Assembly (NCBI RefSeq): GCF_008831285.2 | Contig: NC_045140.1 | Coordinates: 28,290,131-28,354,130, forward strand | Length of the DNA stretch: 64,000 bases | Direction: 5' to 3' | Source of the DNA: Nymphaea colorata | Taxonomy: Eukaryota > Streptophyta > Magnoliopsida > Nymphaeales > Nymphaeaceae | In this document: piece after piece, positions 35,147-47,805 of the stretch | Layout: the number at the start of each line of letters is the position of its first letter | Numbering within the stretch: the stretch's first letter is position 1 | Made by a program: the position numbers and the translations under genes | The notes under the pieces: model-generated | What the model was told of the DNA's origin: nothing | The model's input: the letters and a program-made list of their open reading frames with translations, nothing else | Database searches by the model: none

Positions 35147-38100
35147 TCAATCCTCCGACACAAAATTTGTAAGAACCTTACGGACTAGATGCTCCCCATA
35201 CATCTTTGGCTCAAATATTGCAACCCGACCAGTCTTCTCCTTGCAGAAATCGAAAGGTTCTACAGCTGTGTCAAAGTTTGGCTGAAAGTGAAAGTCAAAG
35301 CTCACCAGTCAATCAAATTATGTACCACTACCATGGGCAACCTTTCAAAGAACGTAACCGCCAACAAGGACAAAAGATACTTAAGTCCTCTGTCATTTTT
35401 ATACGATTCAACCTACATGATAAGTCGAAATTGAGACCTATGCATGTTCTGTCGATGCATCGAGGTCAAGCTTCTTGCTTTTTACACCTGACATGGTGGC
35501 TGCAGATTCAGCTCTGGCCATGCATCCATACACAAACATGGTTGATATGAAGCTAACAACATGTTTTGGCTCGACTGATTTAATTGAACCTAGATAGCTA
35601 AGCGCCCAAAATCCTTGTGGACAATGACAGTTTAAATACTTGAAGGCAAGTTCTACCAACACAGTGTATTTGAATTGTTGGACACTGATCAAAGTTGAAG
35701 TACTAACCTCATAGAAAAATGCTATGGAAACCCGATACTTGGAGCTGTTATTGGTCACTCTATGCAATGTGGTCTCATATAAACCGTTTGAATAGGCCTG
35801 AGAATAGAAAAGGGTTTCAATCAACCAGAAGTCAGATCAGGTCCATATACATTGCAGAATGATTAAGCAGGAAGATTGAGGCAAACCTTTAGCATATCTC
35901 CTATGTTGCAGACAAATGTTCCAGGGACAGGAAAGGCCCATATCCATTCACCAGATCGGTTCTTTACCTATAACAGAACTAAGTGAAATTACCTTTAAAG
36001 AACTAAAGCAGTATAGGACATGGGTCATTCATTGGACAATTTCGCTGAATGATCATCGAAGTTTTTTCTTCTTAAAATGTTAATGTCAGCTCTATAAGTT
36101 GCTCCTTCTAAGCACTCAATAAAAAAGAAACGAAAAGGGAAACGATATAAGGTGCTGTATCCTATAATTTTGAAACTAAACCTTCAACAATATAAATCTG
36201 CTGATTTGTTGATAAAAGATCATCCTAGAAATGGAGATGGATGACCAAGGGTTGATGCTTGACTTCCATTTCATTAAGAATTACAAGCTATATATCAAAC
36301 TGAAACCATCTAGCTGAGACCCAAAACAAGTAATTGTTGCATAACAGATCATGAAAATAAATCACCTATCCGATTTGCAAATGCATTAGTGTAAGGGCCC
36401 CAGGCCCCAGTTATCATTATGGAACATACTAAGCTCTCTTTCCTGCGTTAATAGATGCCCACTCATGAGATTTGTATCATGACACCTTTCTACCTTGTTG
36501 ATGTTTATGATACTTCTTACCAGATGAGTGGTACCCCTGTTGGCACCATTAAGTAGACTAACCATCTAAAACATATGGATGTCTGGATGGAAAAGCATAA
36601 TCTTTAGAGTAAGAAATATCTTCAGAACTCAAGGATGAAAATTACCTGTAACGCAGTGATATCATCATCTTGATTTACCAAAGTCAGTAAACCTATATTC
36701 CAAGAAAATGATTAAATAGCTGTGACTAAGTAGGACAAAAAAATATCAATCTCTGAAGTGATGAGACCAGGAAACTACCATAGTCGGTATGTGCTCCACT
36801 GAATTTGTCGACAGAGAAAAACAGGGTGAAACATTAGTGGGACAGGAGATCATAAAAGCAATATATACTTCATTGTTCTTAATATTTACCATCCAACACC
36901 ATCATCTTGCATTTCCTCAGCAGAGCCAGGATAACCAATTAGGCGCATTCCCCAAAAAGTGTCTCCAGCTATTTTACCTTCAAATGCATATGGAGAACCA
37001 CCCAATGCTAAAGCTATTCCCCGCAGAAGGTTTTTTGAAAGTTCTGTACGTCATGGATAATAGTACAAAGTAAAACAGCTGAAAAATCTGAAGTATTATT
37101 TTTCAAAATAGTAAATCCATTCCATGCACGCAGGCCACATGCTGCTGAACATTGACATCTTGCCTTTTACAGCATTTATATACCCTTCAATTAATGGTCG
37201 GAAATCTGAGGGATTCTCAGGCCTGCAGATAAAATTCACAAAAAATAAAAAGGTTTCCAAAGTTGATTTGCAAACATAACTTTCCTGCAAAAATGAGGTA
37301 AATGAAACAGTAATTGACCACTCAAGAGTTGCTAATAGGCATGATAACACAAAAAATCACAAAAGTTGCTATGATGAATAGTTTAAAGATATGATAACTA
37401 ATTTGTTCTTTGCATATGGGAATGCGGCAATTTCACATCATTGCTTTCCTTTCTTGTGATGTTTCAGGACTTCAAGTACTCATTTGATGAATTTAATTTG
37501 AGCTGTGGATCACCATGGACATAAAAATATCCATATCAATAACTGGATGAATTCCAGGATTGAACCAAAAACGTGGATGACATGTTCCTATCTTTGATGG
37601 CATTGCAGTAGCAGGACTATAAACTAAAACATCTCTCTTCCCATGGCACTAAACACTTTTCCCCTCCCCAAGTATGCAAATGCAAGCAAACTTTACAGCT
37701 TATAGGAAAAGTTATATAATCCAATGTTATCTGTCTCGTACGATACGTATCGTATAGGTCGAAGAAACCTATACGTTACACTTGCGATACGCGATACGCT
37801 CGCGTATCGCCTGTATCGTACGATACAGGGAAAAAATTAAAAAGGGGCCCGAGGACCCCTTTTTGCATTATGTTCTAAAGACAAGCACTCTTCTCTCTCT
37901 CATTTCTTATTTCTAAATGCTGCAAGAGACGTGGGAGGGAGAGATTTTGCCCATTTTCATCAAAAATCACTAAGGATTCATCGATTTGGGAGACTCTAGT
38001 AGTTTGTGTATAAGCTTTCTCGTAGTGGGAACGGTGAGAAGCTTGGAGAAAGAGGGTTTTTTTGTTTCTAACACCAAGAAGGTAAAAAAATTTTCATTTT

Positions 38101-38602
38101 CACCGTTGAATCGTTCATTTCTCTTATTTCCTACAGTTAATTGTATGTTTTTACTTGTTTTGTGAAGATATAATGTCGGACCCTGCATGGCAGTGGTGTA
38201 CAAGGGTGAATCCCAAAGATAAGTTAAAAGTTATTTTTACTTATCATGTTATTTTGAATGTTTGATTTCTTAATGTGTTGTTCATACTTCATACTTCATA
38301 TACATGAATGTTCCTTTAAATACATTTTTCTTGATTTTTTCTTGTTTTTTCAGATTTTTTTGATTTTATATTTTTTTATATTTTTTAAAAAATAAAAAAT
38401 TAATTTTACGACACATTACGGTATGTTTAAGATACGTTACAATACGGCGTATAGGTCAGCCCAACCGATACTCGATACGCTACGCCTTTTATAACATTGA
38501 TATAAACATTACCAGAGATTTGGTCCTTCCATGACTGCACCAAGTTCTCCATAAGTACCAGGTTCCATAACCTTGTAACTCTGTTCCAAGAGAAGTTAGC
38601 AA

Positions 38603-38640
<38 letters not shown>

Positions 38641-41158
38641 GTGTGTATAAGAGAAGAAAAACAGAGATGCTATCCAAGACATACGTCAATTGCTTCATGC
38701 ATATCAGGTCTTCCCTGTGTTATGTTTTCTCCAACTCTCTGATATCCTCTGATCCAAGGAGAAACAAAAAACACCACAATTTATAGCCAACTAATGAACT
38801 CAGTGCATATAAGATGGGAGACACATACCTGAATCCAGTTGAAGATGACATTTTGATGCTGAGTTTCTCTGTATAAGGAAGATCAAAGAAGCTCCTTGTT
38901 GCATCCCTAACCCCTTTGTAAATAGAGTCAGGAATGCCATGACCTTTCTGGACAAGAAGAATCAACAGGTTAGAAAGAAAACAGCTTTCTGCACAACATC
39001 ATTGGCATAAAGATCTGATTCAATTCATTCAATCTTGTTCCCAGTTTCTTTACTCAGAGTCCACTCAGTACTAAAGCTCTGTTTCCTGAAGAGTTTGTTG
39101 TGAAAGAATATTGATAACACGATAGCAGCAGACACATACTAGCAAAAAGATAACCCCCCAGTTTTTATCAAGTCAATGACCTTCAGTAAATGGTTCACAA
39201 GTTCCCTGAATAAATATTTGAAATTCAGAAGATAACTATCTTTTGGCAGCCAAGCATTCGTAACGTTGATTTTTGACTACTAAGATTAGTTATCACCACC
39301 AACACCTTGGATCCCAGTTAAAGGAGCCTTTTTGCATCAAATGGCAGAACCAATTCATTTCTGACAAAGGTGACAGCAACCGAGTAAAGAGAATTACCAC
39401 ATAGAAAAAGCCAATCTCCTTGCAAGCCCTGTCTAACTGTCTGACAACCTCCAAGACACCTGAATCTTCAGCCATATTTGGATCACCACATTTTGCCAAT
39501 AGAGGTGCAACATCTAGCAAAGGAGAGGCAGAAAAGTACAAGGTGAAAAAAATATTAAGCAGAGCATTACATAATTTTTCTCATAGTGTGCCAGAAGGAA
39601 GTCTTCAGGAAAAAAGGTTGAAACCTACAGTGCCAACTTTAAAGGAAAATGGCCGTTGAAGTGGTAACAACTAAGAAGAGTGGAATTTTTCTGAAAATTT
39701 CAGCTGTGTTTGTTTCTGGTTGTACAAGTGGGTGACAATTCAACCCGTCCACCAAGCACAGAATACTTTTCAGTTTGATCTAATGGAACTTATGCATACC
39801 AAATACTGATAATTTCAATTTCACCAGTCCAACTACACAGATAGGACATGCAGAGTGCAACCAAGACAACAAAATGCAGGTGCTTGGGAACCCAACATAA
39901 TCTTGATAACTTAACCCTCAAATGCTAAGAACCCCAACTTCATTTATATCTATACTCGATACGGTGTAACCATTTACATGTTATAAGACAGATCAAACGT
40001 CAAATACAAGAACTCCAACTTCCTTTGAGTCTATAGCATATACTCGATATGGCTTAAATTTTGCCTTCTTATAAGACATATCATGCTGTGCTGCATATAC
40101 ATAACCAAATCATGAGCAGTCAACCAACTGTAAACATGGTAAAGGATTCTTCTACAAACCGCAGGAGTTGTTCGTCTCACACTGAACACATAACTTTATA
40201 TAATGGCTAGATATTATACTTATGTGTATATTCATCTAGTAAATTAAGACGACAAATGTAGGGGTGAGTGTGTGTTCGTGTAAAGTCCTAGACATGCTGG
40301 CTGTCTGGGGTCATCCAGCCTTTTCAGAATTTTGAGACTGCTTTTGATGGGTCCAATCGTATAGATGGTTTCTAAATGTCTAAAAATGTATTAATTAAGA
40401 AACAAGTGACGGAAGACCCATCTGCAGATTGGACTTTATATAAGGGTTTCCAATTCAACAGTCTTAATTTTGGTGGCTCCTAAATAAATTCATACGTGCA
40501 GTTAGATTTATCAAAAGTACATGAAAATACTAAACAGCGCGGTGGACGTAAAATTTGCATGAGGCCCAAGATTAAGATATACGACACTTCCCAAACCATG
40601 AGAAGATATTCAGGTATTAAAATGCCTGCATCTATTGCCCAAAGAAAACTGAAAAAATTAAGCCAAAACAGACTGCAGATTTAACTATCCTTATTCTCCC
40701 TGTTCACATCTCCACTCTAAACTCATAAATGTAGATTATGTCCACCCGTTGCACCCTCCCTAACCTCGTTTTTGACGCTCCTAACCTGTGCATCGTTCTT
40801 TCCCCTCCACGTTTGTGCCTATCCTAGTTTAAATTTCTGACCACATCGCTGCTTGAATCTGTAGTTATAGGCAACCGTGATTCATGCGGTACCTCTCCCA
40901 TTTCTACTCAAAACAAGATAAGTGGAAGTAGAAACCACGCAAGGAGAAAGGACTAAGTAAAAATGATTAGAAAAGCAGAATGGAGATAAACAAGTCATTC
41001 CACATTCCCGTGTTAATTGAGAGCCAATTCCAAAGACGTCGCGAGAAACACAAAACCCAAAAGGCAGAAACTGGATTCCTTTATGAAGAGGGACAGAAAG
41101 AGAGACAGAGATAGAGAGAGATACCGATTATCGGGATGGATTTAAAATCAGTAGCCAT
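35147..41158 (-). CDS. 2-oxoglutarate/Fe(II) dioxygenase, copy 1 (intact)
   Basis: DOXC-class 2OG-dependent dioxygenase of the Arabidopsis At3g50210/At3g49630 type, with an isopenicillin-N-synthase-like fold. It oxidises an unknown small substrate using 2OG, O2 and Fe(II). Twelve minus-strand exons join in phase: 41158-41125, 39513-39398, 38947-38829, 38748-38685, 38580-38513, 37222-37164, 37043-36890, 36798-36779, 36692-36646, 35967-35887, 35797-35708, 35281-35147, giving 328 aa. The N-terminal DIOX_N region spans [17 protein letters not shown] to GFFYVKGHGIP. Iron ligands are H208 and D210 (GAHTDYG) and H266 (TLHRVTNN); R276-x-S278 binds the 2OG carboxylate. Intron 6 uses a GC donor. A 778-bp cgatacg-rich element sits in intron 5. 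No stops or frame breaks; this is the most divergent of the three intact copies. Confidence 0.9.
37722..38499. mobile_element. Non-autonomous element with cgatacg subterminal repeats
   Basis: Both ends carry caatgttat as an inverted repeat (37722-37730 and 38491-38499). The first 110 bp and last 95 bp are packed with gatacg, cgtatcg and gtatcgtacgatac words in both orientations. The interior is AT-rich and non-coding. It lies in intron 5 of dioxygenase copy 1 and is absent at that position in copies 3 and 4. Dense subterminal repeats fit a hAT or Mutator-like non-autonomous element. A clear target duplication could not be set. Confidence 0.6.
38605..38638. repeat. (AT)n microsatellite
   Basis: About 17 AT repeats in intron 4 of dioxygenase copy 1, within 30 bp of the exon 5 acceptor (38580 side). 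Confidence 0.9.
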
Positions 41159-42179
41159 GACGAAAGGAGGAAGGGAGCCTAATGTTACTATGTTCTCACA
41201 TCTGCACGTTCAGCACTTCTGCACGTTTAGCACTTTCTAGAAACTGATCAGCCAGCGCTTCTTCCTCACACGATGGATCAGCATAGTGGGTGGTTTCTTC
41301 TTTCTCGCAGGATCAATATATCAGCACGTCTTTTTCACACGATCAGCCAGCCAGCAAGCACCACTCACACGATCAGCATAGTGGTGGTCTAGAAACATCT
41401 ATTTTAAGCAGTAAACCTACTCACAGCTTCCGCCCTCCGGTGGGGACGCACGACTAGATAGCGTGCCGATGGCGGCTACACTACAACACAGATTTTACAA
41501 ATTAGCACCAAGATTTTACCCTTTTATAGGCCCCCAGTCCCTCCACTTTTATTTTAATAAATTTCGAGTCAGATACGCCATTCTAAACGAGGAAATGGCA
41601 CTAAAATGCGAAGAAAAGCGTGCAGCACATATGGAGTTGGGGAACAGAACAAGTTGGCCCCATGGCCATGGAGCCAGGCCAAAGGCAGGAGCACATTTCC
41701 GCCCACATCCAGGTTCAAGCTAGTCTAACATGCTTACTTATAGGCTAAGCCGGGACTGTGAGAGACAGGGAGAGAGAGATTTAATGTTGGACAGGAGGGA
41801 GTGCACGATGTGCTAGGTGGTTCTTCACTTGGCACTCTTCACTCACCAACTGTTATGGCATGTTTGAGCGGAGCACAATATTAAGGATGTTTCCACGACC
41901 TTTTTCTCCTTCTATTATCTTGCACCATTGAGCTAATCGACCATGCCCTAGGATTGGCTGCCACCTGCTTTGTTGACTAGCCTCTCACTTATCTCTCTCC
42001 TCTCACTTGTTTGTTTTTTTTTTTTTTTTTCTTTGCCGAAATTCATAAGATTGGCGAACTACTTGTCACCGAATTCTTTCCTGCCTCTCAAACATTAGAG
42101 AACAAAAAAGAAAAGACAGAAAACAGTTTTAATAGGTCATGTTGGGAAGATATGATAGGAATTATGCGTTCGCAAATCT
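41159..42179. other. Intergenic spacer, copies 1-2
   Basis: Upstream flank of copy 1. Short cacacgatcagc words recur at 41270-41390. The part at about 41590-41820 is homologous to 47340-47550 (shared words aagttggccccatgg, aggagcacatttcc, gacaggagggagtgc), so the duplicated unit included intergenic DNA. Confidence 0.6.
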
Positions 42180-43996
42180 ACCACCCCAACAGAACCACAT
42201 CCATCTCTGAAAAGGCTGATGATGGAGTACCATCGTTGTTTCTGCTTATTACAAAGGCGAACAACAACTTGTTAAACCAATTTCAATACTTCATTCCAAC
42301 GTTCGCGTGGACCTTATCCAGTGCAAACAACTCACTATTGAAAATAAGAAAAAAATAAAATGTCTATATGTAAGTGATGAGACCTGGGAAGTACCATAGT
42401 CAGTGTGTGCTCCACTGGATTTGTTGAAACAGAAAGACAAAATGAAACATTAGTGACTCGTGGGAATGGCGAACTCAGAAAACCACTAATATATGCTTGA
42501 TAGTTCTGATTACTTACCATCCAACGCCATCTTCCAGCATTTTCTCAGTAGAGCCGGGATAACTATGTAACCGCATTGCCCATAAAGTGTCTCCAGCTCT
42601 TTCACTTTCAAAGGTATATGGTGAACCACCCAATGCTAAAGCTACCCTTCGAAGAATGTTTTTTGAAACTTCTGTACGTCATGGACAATAAAAACTCTTG
42701 CAAGGTAAAACAAATCAAGATCTGAAGTAATCAAAATAGTAAATCAATTGCAATTGCTCCTGAGAGCACGCTGCTGAATGTCAAATCTTGCCTTTTGCTG
42801 CAGTTATATACTTCTCGATTAATGGACTGAAATCTGCAGGTTTCTCGGGCCTGCAAGCAAAATTCACCGAAGTCCACTTTCAACAGGTGCGGTCCTGCAG
42901 AAGTATTCATGTGTTAGCTGTTTGAATATGAGAACAGAGAACTTTTTTCTTTTTCTTTTTTTCTGCAAATGCAAATGGTTAGAATTTTCCACACGACTTT
43001 TACCCCTTAAGTTTATATCACAGGACATCATATACTCATCTCATGGCTTCAATTTGAGCTACACCTCAGAGACGGAAATACCTGCATTAATTAGTGAATC
43101 CCAGGATTCAACAAAGACGTGAAGAAGTGGAGTTGCCCATCTGCGATGGGTGTCACACTTGTGAGAATGTAAGCTGAAACATATCTACATTGAGTCTCAA
43201 TAATTGACAAAGTCATTTAAAAGAAACTTCGTTCGGTGGCTTCTTGGCCATTGAAGGGATTTCCATCGCGAAATGAGAAGAGGAGATTAAGGCTTACTTC
43301 CCGCGTAAATTTATTTCCTCCATTCTCTCCTTCGCTCCAAATTTCACCAAACTGCATTCAAATTTAGGTTCTTGAGAAGAAAGTCCTTTTATCCCTCTCC
43401 CTACTAGGCGCACCTGTAAGTCATAAGAATGTATAGCAAAATTTAGGGATAATAAGTCCCCTAATCACAAAAATTGGGGAGTCATAGTTAATAAACCGCA
43501 GACAAAAACAAAAAACGAAATATAAAATATAACTCACAAAAAAAAACGAAAGAAAAGAGGGGGGAGAGATGTTGATGGATTTTTTAGTCAACGTGGCAAA
43601 AGAAGAAAATTTGAGAGCCTATACCATTAATTGCAATTTACACATACATTAATAGCTTCTTGCTTATCAAGTCAGCCGCCAGTCAAGTTTTCTCCAATTG
43701 TCTGATACACTCTCTGCTCCAAAGGAGAAACCAAAATAGAGATAAATTTATTGGCCAAAAGTGATTGGGAGATGCCACACCTAGGGGCGGACCCAAAATT
43801 TTCTTCAGGGGCGGGCCGACAGTCCAACCTCTGGATCCGGGTAGGGAGTGGGGCCATGGCCTAGGCGGCCCGCCCCCCTTCCCTTCACCCTGGCCACACC
43901 TGATCTTGACTTTTTCTTCATCAGGAAGACCAAAGAAGCGCCGCACAACATCCCTAACTCCTTCGCACATGGACTCGGAAATGCCATGCATTCTGC
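42180..43996 (-). pseudogene. 2OG dioxygenase, copy 2 (partial, broken)
   Basis: Recognisable minus-strand exons: exon 3 (start at 43992), exon 4 (43713-43648), exon 6 (42850-42792), exon 7 (42671-42518) and the 20-nt HxD micro-exon 8 (42414-42395). Exons 1, 2, 5 and 9-12 are missing. Near 42300 the flank that normally lies 3' of the stop codon runs straight into intron 8 sequence, marking a deletion of the whole 3' end. Exon 3 lacks two bases near its start and carries a ~120-bp insertion (43780-43899). Exon 4 has two extra bases at its acceptor. GC-donor sequence after exon 6 is kept. Clearly non-functional. Confidence 0.85.
43780..43899. mobile_element. Small GC-rich insertion in exon 3 of copy 2
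   Basis: About 120 bp starting aggggcggacccaaaatttt and ending in caccctgg is flanked on both sides by gccacacct, a likely 9-bp target duplication. Copies 3, 4 and 5 lack it. About 24 bp of exon next to the right flank are also missing compared with copy 3. The ggggcgga...aatttt start is common among hAT-type MITEs. Confidence 0.55.
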
Positions 43997-46405
43997 ATAA
44001 AAGTCACTTTATAGAGATCTTTTTGAATTCCTAATTTCTGTAGTCGTACTATCGTATTTTGTTTTGAAGGAACGTTTACGTAATTTTATGAATCATTTTA
44101 ACAAGTCAAAAAAATGTTTATAATTCATAAAAAAATTACAAGACAAAAAAAATTAAAGATTCAAGGTGTGTGTTATGATAATATATCTCTTTAAGCGATC
44201 ATTATTTTTTTTTATTTTTTAACTCTGCTCATAACATTATTCCATTATCTCATAAATATTTTATTATCTCATAAACATTATCTCATAGTTACGTTTAATG
44301 TTATCTTATATATTTGTTTATTATCTTATTAATTCATAAATATTTTATTATTTTATAAACATTATCTTATAATTATATTTAGCGTTATTTATTATAACCG
44401 CTGTTATCTTATTATCTCATAAAAAATATCTTTTATTTATTTGTTGTCTTAACTACATGCTGCATCTATATATTGATAGGAAGGTTCCTAGGTGGTGTAC
44501 GTACGCTCGTTACATACATCGTTACATACATGAATGAAATAGTTTGCTAAAACCCTTCTCATGAATCAGTTTGCTTAACTCTCCCGGTTACCTTAATTGG
44601 CTCTTTTTTGTTATCTAAAACGCCAAAAGATTGATATACTATGTATTTTTTAAAATGAACGACAACTAAGATATTCAGTTCACTATCAGGTTTAATCGTG
44701 AAGTTCGAATCAGGATCCATGTGCAGAATGGTTTCATTATCTCACTTCTCACTTTGAACCATAAAACCGTCACGGAGTTTGGTTTCTATTTCATGTAGAC
44801 CGAGCTTGAGTCAGCCCCATGTCAAACCATGCACAGGCTTATGATCCACTAGTTCAACGTGTATCACGGGCTTTTGAGGATCCAATCAAGCTTATACGAA
44901 TCTCAAAGTTGCATCATGTTTCCTATGCCCTAAAAAAAAAATCAAGTAAAAGAACACAAATGTGTTTTCTAAGCACCCGACCGTGTTGGATGTGTGACCA
45001 TAATTTAAATTAGATATACAATCAACGGTAAACTGAAATACAAATCCACATAGATATATAACTTTAGTAAATACTTGTTTTTTCAAGAATTATTTAGAGA
45101 AAATAGCCTCAATATTTGGATGTTTTACAAATAGCGCCAGATTTTGTGCTTTACCATTTGAGCACTTGGGTGCAAATTAAAAACTTTTTAGTTGGATTCA
45201 AAATTACAATTACACCCTCAAACAAAATGAAAACCCTTGCTCCGAAACCACGCTGTTGAATGGTTAAGTCACACTACTTCCAAACGAAGAATCATAGGTC
45301 GGCAGGAGAAACTCCATCACTATGGTGAGAAAGGGCCATGCCTCCTCTTTTCTCTTTTTCTCAGATTTAGAGGACCTACGTGAACTTACCAAACTCCAAC
45401 TCTATAATAACATCTGTCAACTTTTTGAAGTCTAAAAGAATAGAATCTATTGTAACATCTGCCATCTTCTCAAGTGAAGCCTAAAAGAATAGAATCGATA
45501 GTACCATCTGTCGAAGTCTAAAAAGAATAGAAGAGTGAATCAAATTAGTGACCAGACTTTTACCAACCTACCAGCTGCATCATTATGCTCCTTCTTAAGA
45601 ATTCAATTTACAAGGAATCAAATACCAATATAACTCCTTAAGAATTCAATTTACAAGGAATCAAATACCAAAAGAGGAGGTCGGCATCATCCAGGCGCAA
45701 GCGGAGATGCAACCTCAATACCACTTGGATTCCCTACTTGAAAGCTATGACGATTAACAAGTAAGTCAGCCACGCTAACCAAGCACAGCCCCCTCCCCTA
45801 CTTTCACAGTTTGCCTTCATTGCTGTTTCACTGAACATACTCGCGGCTGAAGGTTAGATGTTTTGCTCATTGATTTGGTTCACTTCTCTGTTCCAATTTA
45901 TTAGATGTTTTGCTCTGTACTTCCTGAGATCTAGGAATATAGTTTCAAGGACGGTGCTCACTTGGCTTTTAGGATAAAAGGGACCTACCCTTGCTCGATA
46001 TTAACATTTTCAATTATAACATGGAGCATATAGAAGAGAAGGAATTGTTTTCTTTCACGAAAAGAATCTACTGAATCCACTATTACTGTTAAGGCACATT
46101 CCTGCGCAGGTAAGGGATGTTATAGTGCCTCATCTAAAGAATCTTGGACAACATATTGCTAGGAACTGGAGAAACTGGAACATATGTAAGGCGCCTTTGT
46201 AAGTTGGAATTACATCAAAAATTAATTTAAATAATGGTGGAAAATTGCCTACTCGATAGGGAATTCCCAATCACTAAATCAACGCAAATGACACTTTTGG
46301 TCTCAGATCTGATCTAAAGTGGACTTCTCTGCGAACATAATCAAGCAGAGCAGGTATGGTTTTAACAGTTCACTGGAGCTTGGAAGGTTGATGTTCTCCC
46401 ACAAG
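43997..46405. other. Spacer between copy 2 and the GDSL remnant
   Basis: Contains what was probably intron 2 and upstream DNA of copy 2. 44580-45070 matches intron 2 of copies 3 (50620-51080) and 4 (56680-57195). The AT-rich attatctcataa stretch (44190-44440) is simple sequence. Degenerate repeats of taaaagaatagaatc occur at about 45405-45540. No gene recognised. Confidence 0.55.
45594..45673. repeat. 43-bp tandem duplication
   Basis: ccttaagaattcaatttaca and the following aggaatcaaataccaa occur twice, 43 bp apart (attcaattta at 45601 and 45644). Confidence 0.85.
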
Positions 46406-46419
46406 TTAAACCGGTTGTA

Positions 46420-46852
46420 TTGCTGATCTTCTACATGCTGTTTCTCGATCACATTTCAGATTTATGTTGGTCAAATAAACAGGTTGTATTACTGGTCCTC
46501 TACCTCCTCTTCTTCCTTCCTTCTTCAGGCTCCGGCAGGGTTGTTTTCCACTCAGCAGAGAAGAAGAAGAACGTGCCGCCCCTGTTCGTGTTCGGGGACT
46601 CGATGGTGGACAACGGGAACAACGTCTTCCTTCCGAACCCAGAAACCAAGTTCGATTTTCTGCCTTATGGGGTGGACTTTTGCGGAGGGTCCTACAGGGA
46701 GGCTCACCAACGGAACGAGCAGATGTCATGACCCAGCTGCTCAACCTCCCTGCCGCAAGGGACCCTCGGTCTAAGGGGGAGCGCATCCTCAATGGCGTCA
46801 ATTATGCCTCCGGTGGTTCCGGAATCCTCGACCGCGTTCCTGATATCGTGAG
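46420..46852 (+). pseudogene. GDSL esterase/lipase 5' remnant
   Basis: Opposite in strand to the dioxygenases. A hydrophobic signal-like stretch (VVLLVLYLLFFLPSSGS) is followed by PPLFVFGDSMVDNGNN, block I of plant GDSL lipases with the nucleophile Ser in GDS, then FDFLPYGVDF. The continuing homology changes frame twice: GPTGRLTNGT is in one other frame and DVMTQLLNLPAARDP, KGERILNGVNYASGGSGILD in a third. A donor-like gtgagt follows at about 46847. Blocks III and V, with the catalytic Asp-His, are not found downstream. It is a truncated, frame-broken copy of a secreted lipase gene. Confidence 0.8.
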
Positions 46853-47805
46853 TTTCTATTATCTTCTTCTTCTCTAATTGGCTAGCACTTCTTAATCGTG
46901 GGTCTTTTTCTGCTGGGTGATCTTCATGTTATTTGGATGTTGAGAGGTTAATACATTTCACTTATTAGGGGAAGGTTACTGTTTTCCGCTCAGTTGATCA
47001 TGAACTTGAGGACCTTCCATGTCTGTCTTGCCTGTTGATCATTTTCACAATTGCTTTCCGTTACCAGTTTCTGGAGGATTTACACGCTGAATTAATCTCT
47101 CAAAGGGATGATGTTCCATCAGGTTTTCTGACCCTGATTTTTTTTGCATCATGCCTACATGTTTATGCAGTGGCCTTACTGGGAAGAGTAGTACTGCAAA
47201 TTTTATTAAATTTTGCATGTCATTGGCTAACGTTTTACCGAGTACTTTTTTGTTTATTACAACTAGTCAGACAGAGAGATTTTGTCGGCTGCTTGCACTC
47301 ATCTGCAACAATGATACTGATAAGCTACGCAATTTGCATTGTCCAGACAAGGAAATGGCCCCAAAATGTGATCGAAGAGCGTGCAGCATAGATGGAGACG
47401 GGGAATATAACAAGTTGGCCCCATGGAGCTAGGACAAGAGTAGGAGCACATTTCCACCCACACCCAGGCTCAAGCTAGGCTAACATGTTTAGTTAGAGGC
47501 TAGCCATAGTGAGAGAGAGGCTTAATGTTAGACAGGAGGGAGTGCTCGAGCCCACTTGTGTAGAGTGAACAACTTATCACCCAATTATTTTCCTCTCCCA
47601 AACATTAGAGAACAGAAAAGAAAACAGTAAATAGACAGAAACGAGTTCTACTACGTCCTGTTGGGAAAGATACGATAGGGATTACAAAAGTGCAACACAT
47701 CTACCACACCGACACAACCACATGCATCTCTGGAAAAGCTGATGATGGAGCACCATCATTGCTTCTGCTTATTAGAAAGGCGAATAAGCACTTGTTACAC
47801 CAAGT
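46853..47805. other. Intergenic spacer, copies 2-3
   Basis: No gene. The stretch 47140-47400 recurs at about 53160-53340 and 58610-58850 (ggccttactgggaagagta and following), and 47340-47550 recurs at 41590-41820. It is part of the duplicated unit. Confidence 0.6.
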
